Shown here: one piece after another, positions 1 to 6,305 of the stretch
Layout: every line of letters begins with the position of its first letter
How positions within the stretch are numbered: the first letter of the stretch is position 1
NCBI GenBank assembly: GCA_023417735.1
Contig: JAEZEK010000086.1
Coordinates: 1-6,904, forward strand
Length of the DNA: 6,904 nt
Direction of reading: 5' to 3'
DNA from: Pseudomonadota bacterium
GTDB taxonomy: Bacteria > Pseudomonadota > Alphaproteobacteria > Rhizobiales > Afifellaceae
Made by a program: the position numbers and the translations under genes
The notes under the pieces: generated by a model
What the model saw: only the letters and a program-made list of their open reading frames with translations
The model's database searches: none
What the model was told of the DNA's origin: nothing

Positions 1-108
1 AGCGCCTTTACGCGGGCCTCGCTCCACCCGAGCGGCGGCGCTGCGCTGTTCTCGGCCGCGGGCATCGCCGCGGCGGCGTGCCTGTCGGCCGGCCGCCAGA
101 GGCACTGA
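1..108 (+). CDS. C-terminal fragment of a probable membrane protein (partial, 5' end outside window)
   Basis: Frame 1 is open from the window edge to a TGA at 106-108, giving 35 residues that end in GRQRH. The stretch AALFSAAGIAAAACLSAG is hydrophobic and Ala-rich and is followed by a short Arg/His tail, as in the last transmembrane helix and cytoplasmic tail of a multi-pass transporter. A major facilitator superfamily permease would fit, but no diagnostic motif lies in this fragment, so the family is a guess. G/C at third codon positions matches the neighbouring genes. The gene ends 14 bases before the stop codon of the convergent aminotransferase. Confidence 0.5.
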   Translation, partial: SAFTRASLHPSGGAALFSAAGIAAAACLSAGRQRH

Positions 109-122
109 TCGCCGAGCGGGGG

Positions 123-1310
123 CTACGGCCCCTCGCGGCTCTCCAGGAACAGTTCGACGCGCTCCATCGCCTGCCGGATGTTGGCCTCCGAATTCGCGTA
201 GGATACGCGGATGTAGCCCTCGCCGAACACGCCGAAATCCGGCCCGCCGATGAGCGCGACGCCGGCCTCCTCAAGAAGAGCGGCGGCGAGCGGCTTCGCC
301 CGGAAGCCCGTCCCCGCGACGTTCGGGAAGGCGTAGAACGCGCCTTTCGGCGTGATGCAGCTCACACCTGGCAGCCCGTTGAGGAGCTCCGTCACGAGCT
401 TGCGCCTGCGGTCGAACGCGGCGACCATTTCCGTCACCGCATCCTGCGGCCCGTCGATCGCCGCGATGCCCGCGTACTGCGCCGGCGCATTCACGCAGGA
501 CCAGGCGTTCACCGCGAGCTTGCGGATCGGCTCCACCAGGGCGTCCGGCCAGATCGACCAGCCCATGCGCCAGCCGGTCATCGCCCAGGTCTTCGACCAG
601 CCGTTCAAGAGGATGAGGCGGTCCCTGATCTCCTCGAAGCCGAGGAGCGAGACGTGCTCCTCGCCGTCATAGACCATCTGGTCGTAGATCTCGTCGGACA
701 GGATCGCAACGTCCGGCCAGGCGTAGAGCCCGGCGACCAGCCGCTCGATCTCGCCGCGCGGGGTCACCCCGCCGGTAGGGTTCGCGGGCGAGTTTAGGAT
801 GATGAGCCGCGTGTCCGGCGTGACGAGGGCGAGCGTCTCCTCCGCGGAGAAGGCGAAGCCGTTCTCCTCCCGGATCGGGATCGGCACCGGCCGCGCGCCG
901 GTGTACTCGATCATGGAGCGGTAGATCGGGAAGCCGGGGTCCGGATAGAGGACGTCGGCGCCCGGCTCGCCGAACATGAGGATCGCCGCGAACATCGTGA
1001 CCTTGCCGCCCGGCACGATGGCGACGTTGTCCGGCGACACCTCGACGCCGGTCGTCGCCAGCGTCCGCCGCGCGACCGCCTCGCGCAGCGGCAGGATGCC
1101 GGTGGCGGGCGTGTAGCCGTGATGGCCGTCGCGGAGCGCCTTCACGGCCGCTTCGACGATGTGGTCCGGCGTGCGGAAGTCCGGCTGCCCGATACCGAGG
1201 TTGATGATGTCCCGGCCCGTGGCGGCGAGGGCCTGCGCGCGGGCGAGGACCGCGAAGGCGTTTTCCTCCCCGATCCGGTCGAATGCGGCGATGGTGCGGA
1301 GCTGGGTCAT
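123..1310 (-). CDS. PLP-dependent aminotransferase, class I/II (aspartate aminotransferase-like)
   Basis: A 395-residue cytosolic fold-type I aminotransferase that would move an amino group between an amino acid and a 2-oxo acid. Visible family marks are the N-terminal NLGIGQPDF (residues 37-45), GYTPATG (65-71), NPTG with the PLP-contacting Asn177, SDEIY with Asp206 and Tyr209, the Schiff-base Lys240 in GWSKTWAMTGWRMG, and Arg368 in the C-terminal IRVSYA segment, which binds the substrate carboxylate in this family. Length is normal (about 380-410). The frame stays open upstream to 1508, but the first 66 residues of that longer form look like translated spacer; the ATG at 1310 sits just before the conserved region and has GGAAG 11 bases upstream. 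Substrate cannot be read from sequence: aspartate is the common default annotation, while aromatic or branched substrates remain possible. It stands alone, convergent with the left gene and divergent from the Usg gene. Confidence 0.93.
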   Translation of the reverse strand: MTQLRTIAAFDRIGEENAFAVLARAQALAATGRDIINLGIGQPDFRTPDHIVEAAVKALRDGHHGYTPATGILPLREAVARRTLATTGVEVSPDNVAIVPGGKVTMFAAILMFGEPGADVLYPDPGFPIYRSMIEYTGARPVPIPIREENGFAFSAEETLALVTPDTRLIILNSPANPTGGVTPRGEIERLVAGLYAWPDVAILSDEIYDQMVYDGEEHVSLLGFEEIRDRLILLNGWSKTWAMTGWRMGWSIWPDALVEPIRKLAVNAWSCVNAPAQYAGIAAIDGPQDAVTEMVAAFDRRRKLVTELLNGLPGVSCITPKGAFYAFPNVAGTGFRAKPLAAALLEEAGVALIGGPDFGVFGEGYIRVSYANSEANIRQAMERVELFLESREGP

Positions 1311-1380
1311 GCCGGGATGCGCTTCCGATCCTGCAAAGGGTCCGACTGCGCACGGAGGCGCGCCTGCTGCCCTTCGTCCG

Positions 1381-1410
1381 GCATAGGACAGACGGTCCCC
1401 TCCATTCAAG
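1381..1410 (-). promoter_or_regulatory. Candidate sigma-70-type promoter for the aminotransferase
   Basis: On the minus strand CTTGAA (1410-1405) is followed after 18 bases by CTATGC (1386-1381). This resembles the alphaproteobacterial housekeeping pattern CTTGAC-N17-CTATAT with several mismatches. It would give a leader of roughly 65 bases before the ATG at 1310. Weak evidence, by eye only. Confidence 0.28.
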
Positions 1411-1530
1411 CGCGCCGGCCGAGCGGCGCTCACGAGAATCCCGCCGCAGGTTCCCGGTGCCGCTTGCGCCGCGCGGCCGTGCGGGGGTAAGCCGCTCGGC
1501 ACGCCCACCGCGACGGTGAACGGGCCGACT

Positions 1531-1545
1531 TGGCAGCAGTCTTGC
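1531..1545 (+). promoter_or_regulatory. Possible sigma-54-like -24/-12 element
   Basis: TGGCAGCAGTCTTGC keeps the GG and GC dinucleotides with the 10-base separation of the RpoN consensus TGGCAC-N5-TTGC; only the sixth base differs. It lies about 100 bases before the Usg start. Chance matches are possible and no activator site was recognised, so this is a pattern match only. Confidence 0.2.
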
Positions 1546-1573
1546 GGCTATGCTGCTAAACCATTGAAAGCAA

Positions 1574-1602
1574 TTGGCAATCTTATTCCGTGACCCTATC
1601 CT
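1574..1602 (+). promoter_or_regulatory. Candidate housekeeping promoter of the Usg gene
   Basis: TTGGCA (1574-1579, 5 of 6 to TTGACA) and TATCCT (1597-1602, 4 of 6 to TATAAT) are separated by exactly 17 bases and lie in the A+T-rich part of the spacer. The predicted start would be near 1609, leaving a leader of about 37 bases before the ATG at 1646. This is the best promoter-like match seen in the window. Confidence 0.42.
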
Positions 1603-1645
1603 TCCGATGACGGCCGCTGTTCGGCCGGGGATGATGGGATAGGTG

Positions 1646-1927
1646 ATGAACGACGCCGACTTCCACTGGATCAAGCCGGACGGCCGCGCGGGCTATGGCC
1701 TCACGACCGCGAACATCCTCTACTACATGCCCGACCATCCGGACCTGCTGCAGAGCTTCGTCTGGCAGTTCTACGACGTCTGCCCGGACTATCCGCGGCT
1801 CGGCAGGTTCCTCGATTACTGGCGCCGCGAGATCGTCGCGGCGATCCATTCCGTGGAGGTCGCCCACGACCGCCTGGTGACGCCGGCGGAGGTCCGGTCG
1901 GCCGCCTTCCACGGCCGCCTGAACTGA
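1646..1927 (+). CDS. usg: Usg family protein
   Basis: A 93-residue soluble protein of the Usg family, named for an unidentified gene beside the tryptophan genes of Caulobacter; the function is unknown. The recognisable core is GYGLTTANILYYMPDHPDLL near the N terminus, then LQSFVWQFYDVCPDYPRLGRF, a LDYWRRE segment and the closing HSVEVAHDRLVTPAE. Length is normal for the family. The ATG at 1646 is preferred over the GTG directly before it because GGGAT and AGG lie just upstream at usable distance. No trp gene is visible nearby, unlike in Caulobacter; the next gene downstream is a cytochrome c, 71 bases away. There is no signal peptide or membrane helix. Assignment is from remembered family resemblance, not a search. 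Confidence 0.85.
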   Translation: MNDADFHWIKPDGRAGYGLTTANILYYMPDHPDLLQSFVWQFYDVCPDYPRLGRFLDYWRREIVAAIHSVEVAHDRLVTPAEVRSAAFHGRLN

Positions 1928-1998
1928 GTGACGGCGCGGCGCGGGAGCCGGCTCGGAGCGCGCGCCGGGCAAGCCACGCGCGCAGGCGCCGCGTCGCC

Positions 1999-2412
1999 AT
2001 GATCCCGCGCTGGCTCGTTTTGGCGGCGGTTGCGGCGACGGCCGCGGCCGGCCTCGCCCTCTGGCAGAAGCGCACGGATCCGGGGCGTCCGCCCGTCTCC
2101 ATTGCCGGTGAGCCGGAGGAATCCGGCGCGCCGATGCCCGCGGGGGCGGGCGCGGCGCTCTTCGCGGAGAACTGCGCCGCCTGCCATGGCGCGGATGCGT
2201 TCGGGACCGATCGGGGCCCCCCGCTCGTCCACAGGATCTACGAGCCATCGCACCATCCCGACGAAGCCTTCCTCGTCGCCATGCTCCTCGGCGTGCGCCA
2301 GCATCACTGGAATTTCGGGTCGATGCCGCCGGTCGAAGGCCTGGCCGAGCCCGAGGCGCGGGCCATCCTCGCCCACCTGCGCGCCCTCCAGCGTGCCAAC
2401 GGCATCCATTAG
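1999..2412 (+). CDS. Membrane-anchored monohaem c-type cytochrome
   Basis: A 137-residue electron carrier that would be held in the inner membrane with its haem in the periplasm. Residues 5-22 form an uncleaved-looking hydrophobic anchor (LVLAAVAATAAAGLALW), followed by a Pro/Gly-rich linker to about 50. The haem site is CAACH (Cys59, Cys62, His63), and the sixth ligand is probably Met109 in FGSMPPV. The domain ends with LRALQRANGI, an ending I recall in a small alphaproteobacterial cytochrome c family that also shares PPLVHxIYEPxHH and the HHW stretch. His78, His85-86 and His102-103 make it unusually His-rich. The upstream ribosome binding site is weak. It follows the Usg gene by 71 bases and may be read from the same promoter. 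The redox partner is unknown. Confidence 0.88.
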   Translation: MIPRWLVLAAVAATAAAGLALWQKRTDPGRPPVSIAGEPEESGAPMPAGAGAALFAENCAACHGADAFGTDRGPPLVHRIYEPSHHPDEAFLVAMLLGVRQHHWNFGSMPPVEGLAEPEARAILAHLRALQRANGIH

Positions 2413-2420
2413 CGGCCGCT
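2411..2420. repeat. Perfect 10-base palindrome between convergent stop codons
   Basis: AGCGGCCGCT is self-complementary and spans the 7-base gap, reaching into the stop codons of both the cytochrome (TAG, 2410-2412) and radC (TGA, 2422-2420). It may act as a minimal two-way transcription end, but there is no loop of normal size and no T-tract, so this is weak. Confidence 0.3.
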
Positions 2421-3121
2421 CAGATCAGGCCGAGGCCCCGGAAGCTCGCGTGCCCGTCGCGGCCGACGACGAGATGGTCGTGCACCACGATCCCGAGCGG
2501 CTTGGCGACGTCGACGATGCTCTGCGTCATCTGGATGTCGGCGCGCGAAGGCGTCGGGTCGCCCGACGGGTGGTTGTGGACGAGGATGACGGCGGAGGCG
2601 GAGAGCTCCAGCGCCCGGCGGACCACCTCGCGCGGATAGACCGGCGTGTGGTCGACCGTCCCGGTCTGCTGCACCTCGTCGGCGATGAGCGCGTTCTTCT
2701 TGTCGAGGAAGAGGATGCGGAACTGCTCGCGCTCCTCGTAGGCCATCGCCGTCCGGCAATAGTCGAGGAGCGCCGGCCAGGAGGAAAGCACCGTCCGCTT
2801 GCGGACCGTCTCCCTCGCCATCCGCTCCGAGATCGCCTTCATCAGCTTCAGTTCGAGCACGACGCCATCGCCGACGCCCTCGACCTCGCGCAGGCGCTGC
2901 GGCGGCGCCGCGAGCACTTCCGCGAGCGTGCCGAAGCGTTTCAGGAGCGCCTTGGCGAGCGGCTTGGTGTCCCTTCGGGGCAGGGCGCGGAACAGCGCCA
3001 GCTCCAGCAGCTCGTAATCCGCGAGCGCGGCCGCGCCGCCGTCGCGGAAACGCGCGCGCAGGCGCTCGCGATGGCCGTGGAAATGCGGGAGGTCGGTTCC
3101 CGCGTCCTCAAGTCCCGCCAT
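2420..3121 (-). CDS. radC: RadC family protein (JAB/MPN-like domain, UPF0758)
   Basis: A 233-residue protein with the usual RadC order: an N-terminal helical part with a helix-hairpin-helix element (around 64-90, with EGVGDGV), then a JAB/MPN-type domain from about 110. The metal-site motif is complete: [14 protein letters not shown] gives His182, His184 and Asp195, with Ser192 in the expected place and a likely partner Glu earlier in the domain. The cell role of RadC is unsettled; the old link to DNA repair was withdrawn for E. coli, while related JAMM domains are metalloproteases. The start ATG overlaps the last 14 bases of map in another frame, so the two are probably co-transcribed and translationally coupled. 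Length is typical (220-240). Confidence 0.93.
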   Translation of the reverse strand: MAGLEDAGTDLPHFHGHRERLRARFRDGGAAALADYELLELALFRALPRRDTKPLAKALLKRFGTLAEVLAAPPQRLREVEGVGDGVVLELKLMKAISERMARETVRKRTVLSSWPALLDYCRTAMAYEEREQFRILFLDKKNALIADEVQQTGTVDHTPVYPREVVRRALELSASAVILVHNHPSGDPTPSRADIQMTQSIVDVAKPLGIVVHDHLVVGRDGHASFRGLGLI

Positions 3122-3956
3122 GCGCGGCGCCCTGCGGCATCGGCCCGTAGGGCGGCTTGTGCCGGCCCGCCGGCGACAGGGTGAAGACCTCGACGCCGGT
3201 CTCGGTCACGCCGACCATGTGCTCGAACTGGGCGGAGAGCGACCGGTCGCGGGTCACCGCCGTCCAGCCGTCGGAGAGCAGCTTCACGTGCGGCTTGCCG
3301 AGATTGATCATCGGCTCGATGGTGAACACCATGCCCGGCTTCAGCACGATGCCTTCGCCCGGGCGGCCGTAATGGAGCACGTTCGGCGCCTCGTGGAACG
3401 AGCGCCCGACGCCGTGGCCGCAGAAGTCGCGCACCACCGAGCACCGCTCGGCTTCGGCATAGGTCTGGATCGCGTGGCCGATGTCGCCGAGCCGTGCCCC
3501 CGGACGCGCCGCGGCGATCCCGAGCATCAGGCATTCGTACGTGACGTCGATCAGCCGCTCGGCAGCGCGCTTTGCCGTGCCCGCGACGTACATCCGGCTC
3601 GAATCGCCGTGCCAGCCGTCCACGACGAAGGTGACGTCGATGTTGAGGATGTCGCCGTCCCGGAGCGGCTTGTCGTTCGGAATGCCGTGGCAGACCACGT
3701 GATTGATCGACGTGCAGGTCGAGTGCCGGTAGCCGCGGTAATTGAGCGTCGCCGGGACGATGCCGTTCCGCATCGCGAAATCGAACACGAACGCGTCGAT
3801 CGCCCGCGTCGTGACGCCCGGCGCGACCAGGTCGGCGAGCTGGTCGAGGCACTCGGCCGCGTAGCGCCCGGCCCGCCGCAGGCCGGCGAAGGCGTCCTCG
3901 TCGTAAAGAACGATCGTGTCCCTGGTGCGGGTGATTTCCGCCAGCGAGTCCTGCAT
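3108..3956 (-). CDS. map: Type I methionine aminopeptidase
   Basis: A 282-residue cytosolic enzyme that removes the initiator methionine from nascent proteins whose second residue is small. All five metal ligands of the pita-bread fold are visible: Asp107, Asp118, His181 (GHGVG), Glu214 (TIEP) and Glu245 (QFEHM), plus the substrate-side His90 in CHGIPN. The N-terminal 15-20 residues precede the catalytic domain and show no zinc-finger motif. Compared with E. coli MetAP (264 residues) it has a slightly longer tail rich in Pro, Gly and His after residue 262. The ATG at 3956 has GGAG upstream at somewhat long spacing. It is first of a two-gene unit with radC and diverges from the CinA-like gene. 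Confidence 0.96.
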   Translation of the reverse strand: MQDSLAEITRTRDTIVLYDEDAFAGLRRAGRYAAECLDQLADLVAPGVTTRAIDAFVFDFAMRNGIVPATLNYRGYRHSTCTSINHVVCHGIPNDKPLRDGDILNIDVTFVVDGWHGDSSRMYVAGTAKRAAERLIDVTYECLMLGIAAARPGARLGDIGHAIQTYAEAERCSVVRDFCGHGVGRSFHEAPNVLHYGRPGEGIVLKPGMVFTIEPMINLGKPHVKLLSDGWTAVTRDRSLSAQFEHMVGVTETGVEVFTLSPAGRHKPPYGPMPQGAAHGGT

Positions 3957-3982
3957 GCCGCGTCCGTGCTCCGTTCCGGCGT

Positions 3983-4011
3983 AAGCTAATGCATCCGCGC
4001 CCCGCTTTTAA
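3983..4011 (-). promoter_or_regulatory. Possible promoter of map-radC
   Basis: On the minus strand TTAAAA (4011-4006) and TAGCTT (3988-3983) are 17 bases apart, in a small A+T-rich patch of an otherwise G+C-rich 162-base divergent spacer. The matches are 4 of 6 and 3 of 6. If used, the leader would be only about 20 bases. No clear promoter was seen for the opposite gene. Confidence 0.25.
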
Positions 4012-4118
4012 GAGCCTCGCGCCGTTTTCGCGGCGGCCCGCCGGCCGGGCGGCCCTGCTTGCTTCGGCGCGCCGGCTCGGGCAAGGCAGGCGCGATTCTC
4101 CAGGCCGGGCCGAGACCG

Positions 4119-4853
4119 ATGACCGACGCATCCCCCATCAGAGCCGCCGTCCTCGTGATCGGCGACGAGATCCTCTCCGGCCGCACGAAGGACCGCAACA
4201 CCGGCTTCATCGCCGACACGCTCACCGACATCGGGATCGACCTGGAGGAGGTGCGGATCGTCTCCGACCGGATGGAGGCGATCGTGGAGGCGGTCCGTGC
4301 GCTGAGCTCCCGCTACGACTACGTCCTCACCACCGGCGGGATCGGGCCGACCCACGACGACATCACGGCCGACGCGGTGGCCGCCGCCTTCGGCGTGCCG
4401 CTCGTCTTCGACGACCGGGCCACGGCCATCCTGAAGGCGCATTACGACCGGCGCGGCGTCGAGATGAACGACGCACGGAGGCGAATGACCCGCATCCCGG
4501 AGGGCGCCGACCTCATCCCGAACCCGGTCTCCGCCGCGCCCGGCTTCGTCATCGGCAACGTCTTCGTCATGGCCGGCGTGCAGGCGATCATGCAGGCGAT
4601 GATGGACGACGTGGTGAGGCGGCTGCCCGCCGCCCGGCCGCTCCTCAGCGAAACCATCGAGGCCGGCCGCGGCGAGGGTGACGTCGCCGCCGCGCTGACG
4701 CGCGTCCAGGAGGCGTTTCCGGCGGTGCGGATGGGCTCCTATCCCTATCACGACGGCACGCGCTTCACGACGCGGCTCGTCCTGCGCAGCCGCGACGGCG
4801 CCATGCTCGCGACGGCGGCCGGTGCGCTGCGGGCGGCGCTGGCGGAGATCTGA
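4119..4853 (+). CDS. CinA-like molybdopterin-binding domain protein (COG1058, no amidase domain)
   Basis: A 244-residue soluble protein with a MoaB/Mog-type molybdopterin-binding fold at residues 7-170. Clear marks are [16 protein letters not shown] (13-28), [11 protein letters not shown] (71-81) and a [10 protein letters not shown] segment (135-143). Residues 175-244 form the small C-terminal part found in short CinA relatives. The nicotinamide-nucleotide amidase domain of full-length CinA (about 410 residues) is absent, as usual for this stand-alone alphaproteobacterial type. Related proteins are called competence/damage-inducible protein A or ADP-ribose pyrophosphatase-like; which reaction applies here is unknown. 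The ATG at 4119 is chosen over a TTG at 4059 because the fold begins just after it; its ribosome binding site is weak. It diverges from map and lies 125 bases before gpt. Confidence 0.88.
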   Translation: MTDASPIRAAVLVIGDEILSGRTKDRNTGFIADTLTDIGIDLEEVRIVSDRMEAIVEAVRALSSRYDYVLTTGGIGPTHDDITADAVAAAFGVPLVFDDRATAILKAHYDRRGVEMNDARRRMTRIPEGADLIPNPVSAAPGFVIGNVFVMAGVQAIMQAMMDDVVRRLPAARPLLSETIEAGRGEGDVAAALTRVQEAFPAVRMGSYPYHDGTRFTTRLVLRSRDGAMLATAAGALRAALAEI

Positions 4854-4867
4854 GCGTCGCCGTCGCC

Positions 4868-4893
4868 GTCGCCGGGTCGCGGCCTGCGGCGAC
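4868..4893 (+). terminator. G+C-rich hairpin after the CinA-like gene
   Basis: GTCGCCG (4868-4874) can pair with CGGCGAC (4887-4893) around a 12-base loop, 14 bases past the stop codon. It starts inside three tandem GTCGCC copies (4856-4873), so alternative pairings are possible. There is no T-tract, so termination is uncertain. Confidence 0.25.
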
Positions 4894-4978
4894 ACGGCAT
4901 CCAGCCCGCCCGGCTTTCGCTGCGGCCCGTCTTGCCCTAGAGCGTCCCGTCCGCGCGGGCGGGCCAGGGAGAACAGCG

Positions 4979-5479
4979 ATGATTCCAGCTTCGGAGAAGG
5001 CGTTCCCGGTTTCCTGGGACCAGTTCCACCGGGACGCGCGGGCGCTCGCCTGGCGGCTGGCCGGCGCCGGCCCGTTCCAGGCGATCGTCTGCATCACGCG
5101 CGGCGGCCTGGTTCCGGCCGCGATCGTCTGCCGGGAGCTCGAGATCCGCGTCATCGAGACGGTCTGCGTGGCGTCGTACCACGAGTACAGGACGCAAGGG
5201 GCGACCGCCGTCCTGAAGGGGATCAGCCCCGATCTGCCGGGAGTCGCGGCGGGCGGGGAGGGGGTCCTCATCATCGACGACCTGGTCGATACCGGCAAGA
5301 CCGCCTCGATTGTCCGCGAGATGCTGCCGAAGGCCCATTTCGCGACCGTCTACGCCAAGCCGATGGGCCGGCCGCTCGTCGATACCTTCGTCACCGAGGT
5401 CTCGCAGGACACCTGGATCTACTTCCCCTGGGACCTCGGCCTCTCGTTCCAGCCCCCGATCTCCGGCAAGCCCGCCTGA
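4979..5479 (+). CDS. gpt: Xanthine phosphoribosyltransferase
   Basis: A 166-residue purine salvage enzyme that joins xanthine (also guanine, weakly hypoxanthine) to PRPP to make the 5'-monophosphate. The PRPP-binding loop is plain: [14 protein letters not shown] (96-109), with the acidic pair Asp100-Asp101. ITRGGLVPA (39-47) is the family's pyrophosphate-contact loop, and the base-side region near the end includes TWIYFPWD (145-152). It is slightly longer than E. coli Gpt (152 residues) but normal for alphaproteobacteria, where the [20 protein letters not shown] opening is typical. Bacterial relatives are often peripheral on the inner membrane; no helix is seen here. The start is well supported by AGGGAGA (4966-4972), 6 bases before the ATG. 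It probably has its own promoter in the 125-base gap. Confidence 0.95.
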   Translation: MIPASEKAFPVSWDQFHRDARALAWRLAGAGPFQAIVCITRGGLVPAAIVCRELEIRVIETVCVASYHEYRTQGATAVLKGISPDLPGVAAGGEGVLIIDDLVDTGKTASIVREMLPKAHFATVYAKPMGRPLVDTFVTEVSQDTWIYFPWDLGLSFQPPISGKPA

Positions 5480-5509
5480 TGGCGAACCGCAGCGCCGTGC
5501 TCGCCCCGG

Positions 5510-5674
5510 TCAGCCAGTCTTTCGTACTGGCGCCGGCGCCGGTGCAAGCTCTTCCTGTTGCCGGCTCAGCAAGCGCGCCAGACCTGCTGCAATCGTTTGG
5601 TCGTCGATCGGCGGACAGGGCTGGCGATCATCTCTCATGAGCTCAAGTAATGCGGCTGCCTCCTCGCGGCGCAT
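5510..5674 (-). CDS. Possible small hypothetical protein (54 residues)
   Basis: The ORF begins MRREEAAALLELMRDDRQ and ends in a Pro/Ala run and VRKTG. Support comes from a strong ribosome binding site, GGAGAAGGG (5685-5677), with GGAG 7 bases before the ATG, and an A+T-rich upstream stretch fit for a promoter. The N-terminal half would form a charged amphipathic helix; a second helix (QTIAAGLARLLSRQQEEL) follows a PCPPIDD turn. There is no signal peptide, membrane segment or Cys pair. I recognise no family. It lies convergent to gpt (30 bases between stop codons' outer ends) and divergent from the response regulator. It may be a real taxon-restricted small gene or chance. Confidence 0.42.
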   Translation of the reverse strand: MRREEAAALLELMRDDRQPCPPIDDQTIAAGLARLLSRQQEELAPAPAPVRKTG

Positions 5675-5897
5675 GGCCCTTCTCCATGAAATCGGTCTGC
5701 GTATTACCCTGTTCTTCAGGCAATGATGGTTAGCCGCAGTGAGTTTCAGTTTCTGGTGAAGAAATTTCGTGATTCTTTTCGCCCTGACGCGGTCGCGGAC
5801 GGCTTTTGCCGGGGACGGCGTCGTTGCCCGGCCGATTCGGGGTCGCAATTGCGGGCCGAGTCTTGTAACCCCGGGGCCACGATTTGATGCCGAGTCC

Positions 5898-5904
5898 GGA
5901 AGGA
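5898..5904 (+). promoter_or_regulatory. Ribosome binding site fixing the response regulator start
   Basis: GGAAGGA lies 5 bases before the ATG at 5910. The frame is open further upstream to 5769, but that extension crosses the A+T-rich spacer, has no conserved content and no comparable ribosome binding site, so 5910 is the better start. Confidence 0.7.
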
Positions 5905-5909
5905 TTGCG

Positions 5910-6299
5910 ATGTCGCCCGAAGTCCAGCTGCGGCACGGCCAGATCCGGGTGCTGATCGTCGAGGACGACGTGCTCGTGCGCGCCTTCGTGAGCGACGAGC
6001 TGCGCGCGGCGGGCTTCCAGGTGATCGAGGCGGCCGACGCCGACGAGGCCTGGTCGTTTCTCGGCGCCGGCTCGCCCGTCGACGTGGTCTTCTCGGACGT
6101 CCAGATGCCTGGCTCCATGGACGGGATCGAGCTCGCCCGCCGCGCCTGCCGGCTGCAGCCGGCCATCCGCGTGATCCTCACGTCCGGGCGCGTGCACCCC
6201 GGACAGGTGCCCGGGCTCGCCGGTTTCCTGCCGAAGCCTTACCGGCTCGAGCGTCTCGTCGACCTCATCCTGGAAACTCCGGAGCGCGCCGGGCGTTAG
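5910..6299 (+). CDS. Single-domain response regulator (CheY-like receiver)
   Basis: A 129-residue protein that is one receiver domain with no output domain. The acidic pocket is Glu18-Asp19-Asp20 in LIVEDDVLVR, the phosphoacceptor is Asp63 in VFSDVQMPG, the switch residue is Thr91 or Ser92 in ILTSGR, and the conserved Lys109 precedes a Pro in LPKPY. All residues needed for phosphorylation are present. Such stand-alone receivers are numerous in Rhizobiales and act through protein contacts, in relays or as phosphate sinks; the partner kinase is not in this window. The stretch between Thr91 and Lys109 is short (RVHPGQVPGLAGFLP), trimming part of the usual alpha4 region. It is followed after 6 bases by a decayed paralogue. 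Confidence 0.93.
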   Translation: MSPEVQLRHGQIRVLIVEDDVLVRAFVSDELRAAGFQVIEAADADEAWSFLGAGSPVDVVFSDVQMPGSMDGIELARRACRLQPAIRVILTSGRVHPGQVPGLAGFLPKPYRLERLVDLILETPERAGR

Positions 6300-6305
6300 C
6301 CCGGC

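Larger units (their letters stand above)
1311..1645. other. Divergent intergenic spacer between aminotransferase and Usg gene
   Basis: These 335 bases separate two divergent starts. I see no convincing gene: the open frames here are arginine- and proline-rich readings of G+C-rich DNA without family resemblance. The part nearest the Usg gene (1541-1600) falls to 45% G+C by direct count, much below the surrounding coding sequence, which suits a promoter region. Candidate promoters are listed separately. Confidence 0.6.
5480..5909. other. Spacer between gpt and the response regulator, with an A+T-rich patch
   Basis: This 430-base stretch has no gene of known family. It holds a 54-codon leftward ORF (listed separately), a 12-base perfect palindrome GGCGCCGGCGCC at 5529-5540, and a clear composition change: 5681-5780 is 43% G+C by direct count. 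A rightward 54-codon frame from 5723 to 5887 exists but looks non-coding. No tRNA or obvious RNA fold was seen. Confidence 0.6.

Noticed and set aside
1430..1454. GGAAC on the minus strand as an EcfG-type general stress promoter
   Set aside because: The -10-like CGTG sits after 15 bases, shorter than the usual 16-17, and lacks the final T of CGTT.
1311..1508. 66-residue N-terminal extension of the aminotransferase
   Set aside because: Low-complexity Gly/Ala/Arg/Pro content, no targeting features, and the conserved family N terminus begins right after the ATG at 1310.
2030..3184. Long rightward open frame across the cytochrome and radC
   Set aside because: Arg- and Asp-rich shadow frame; the true frames carry CAACH and HNHPSG motifs.
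4856..4873. Three tandem GTCGCC copies as a possible repeat array
   Set aside because: Too short and of simple G+C-rich composition; no regular spacers, so not CRISPR and probably chance.
5723..5887. Rightward 54-codon frame starting with two ATG codons in the A+T-rich patch
   Set aside because: Only a weak AGG upstream, and the second half is an Arg/Cys-rich string typical of a chance frame.
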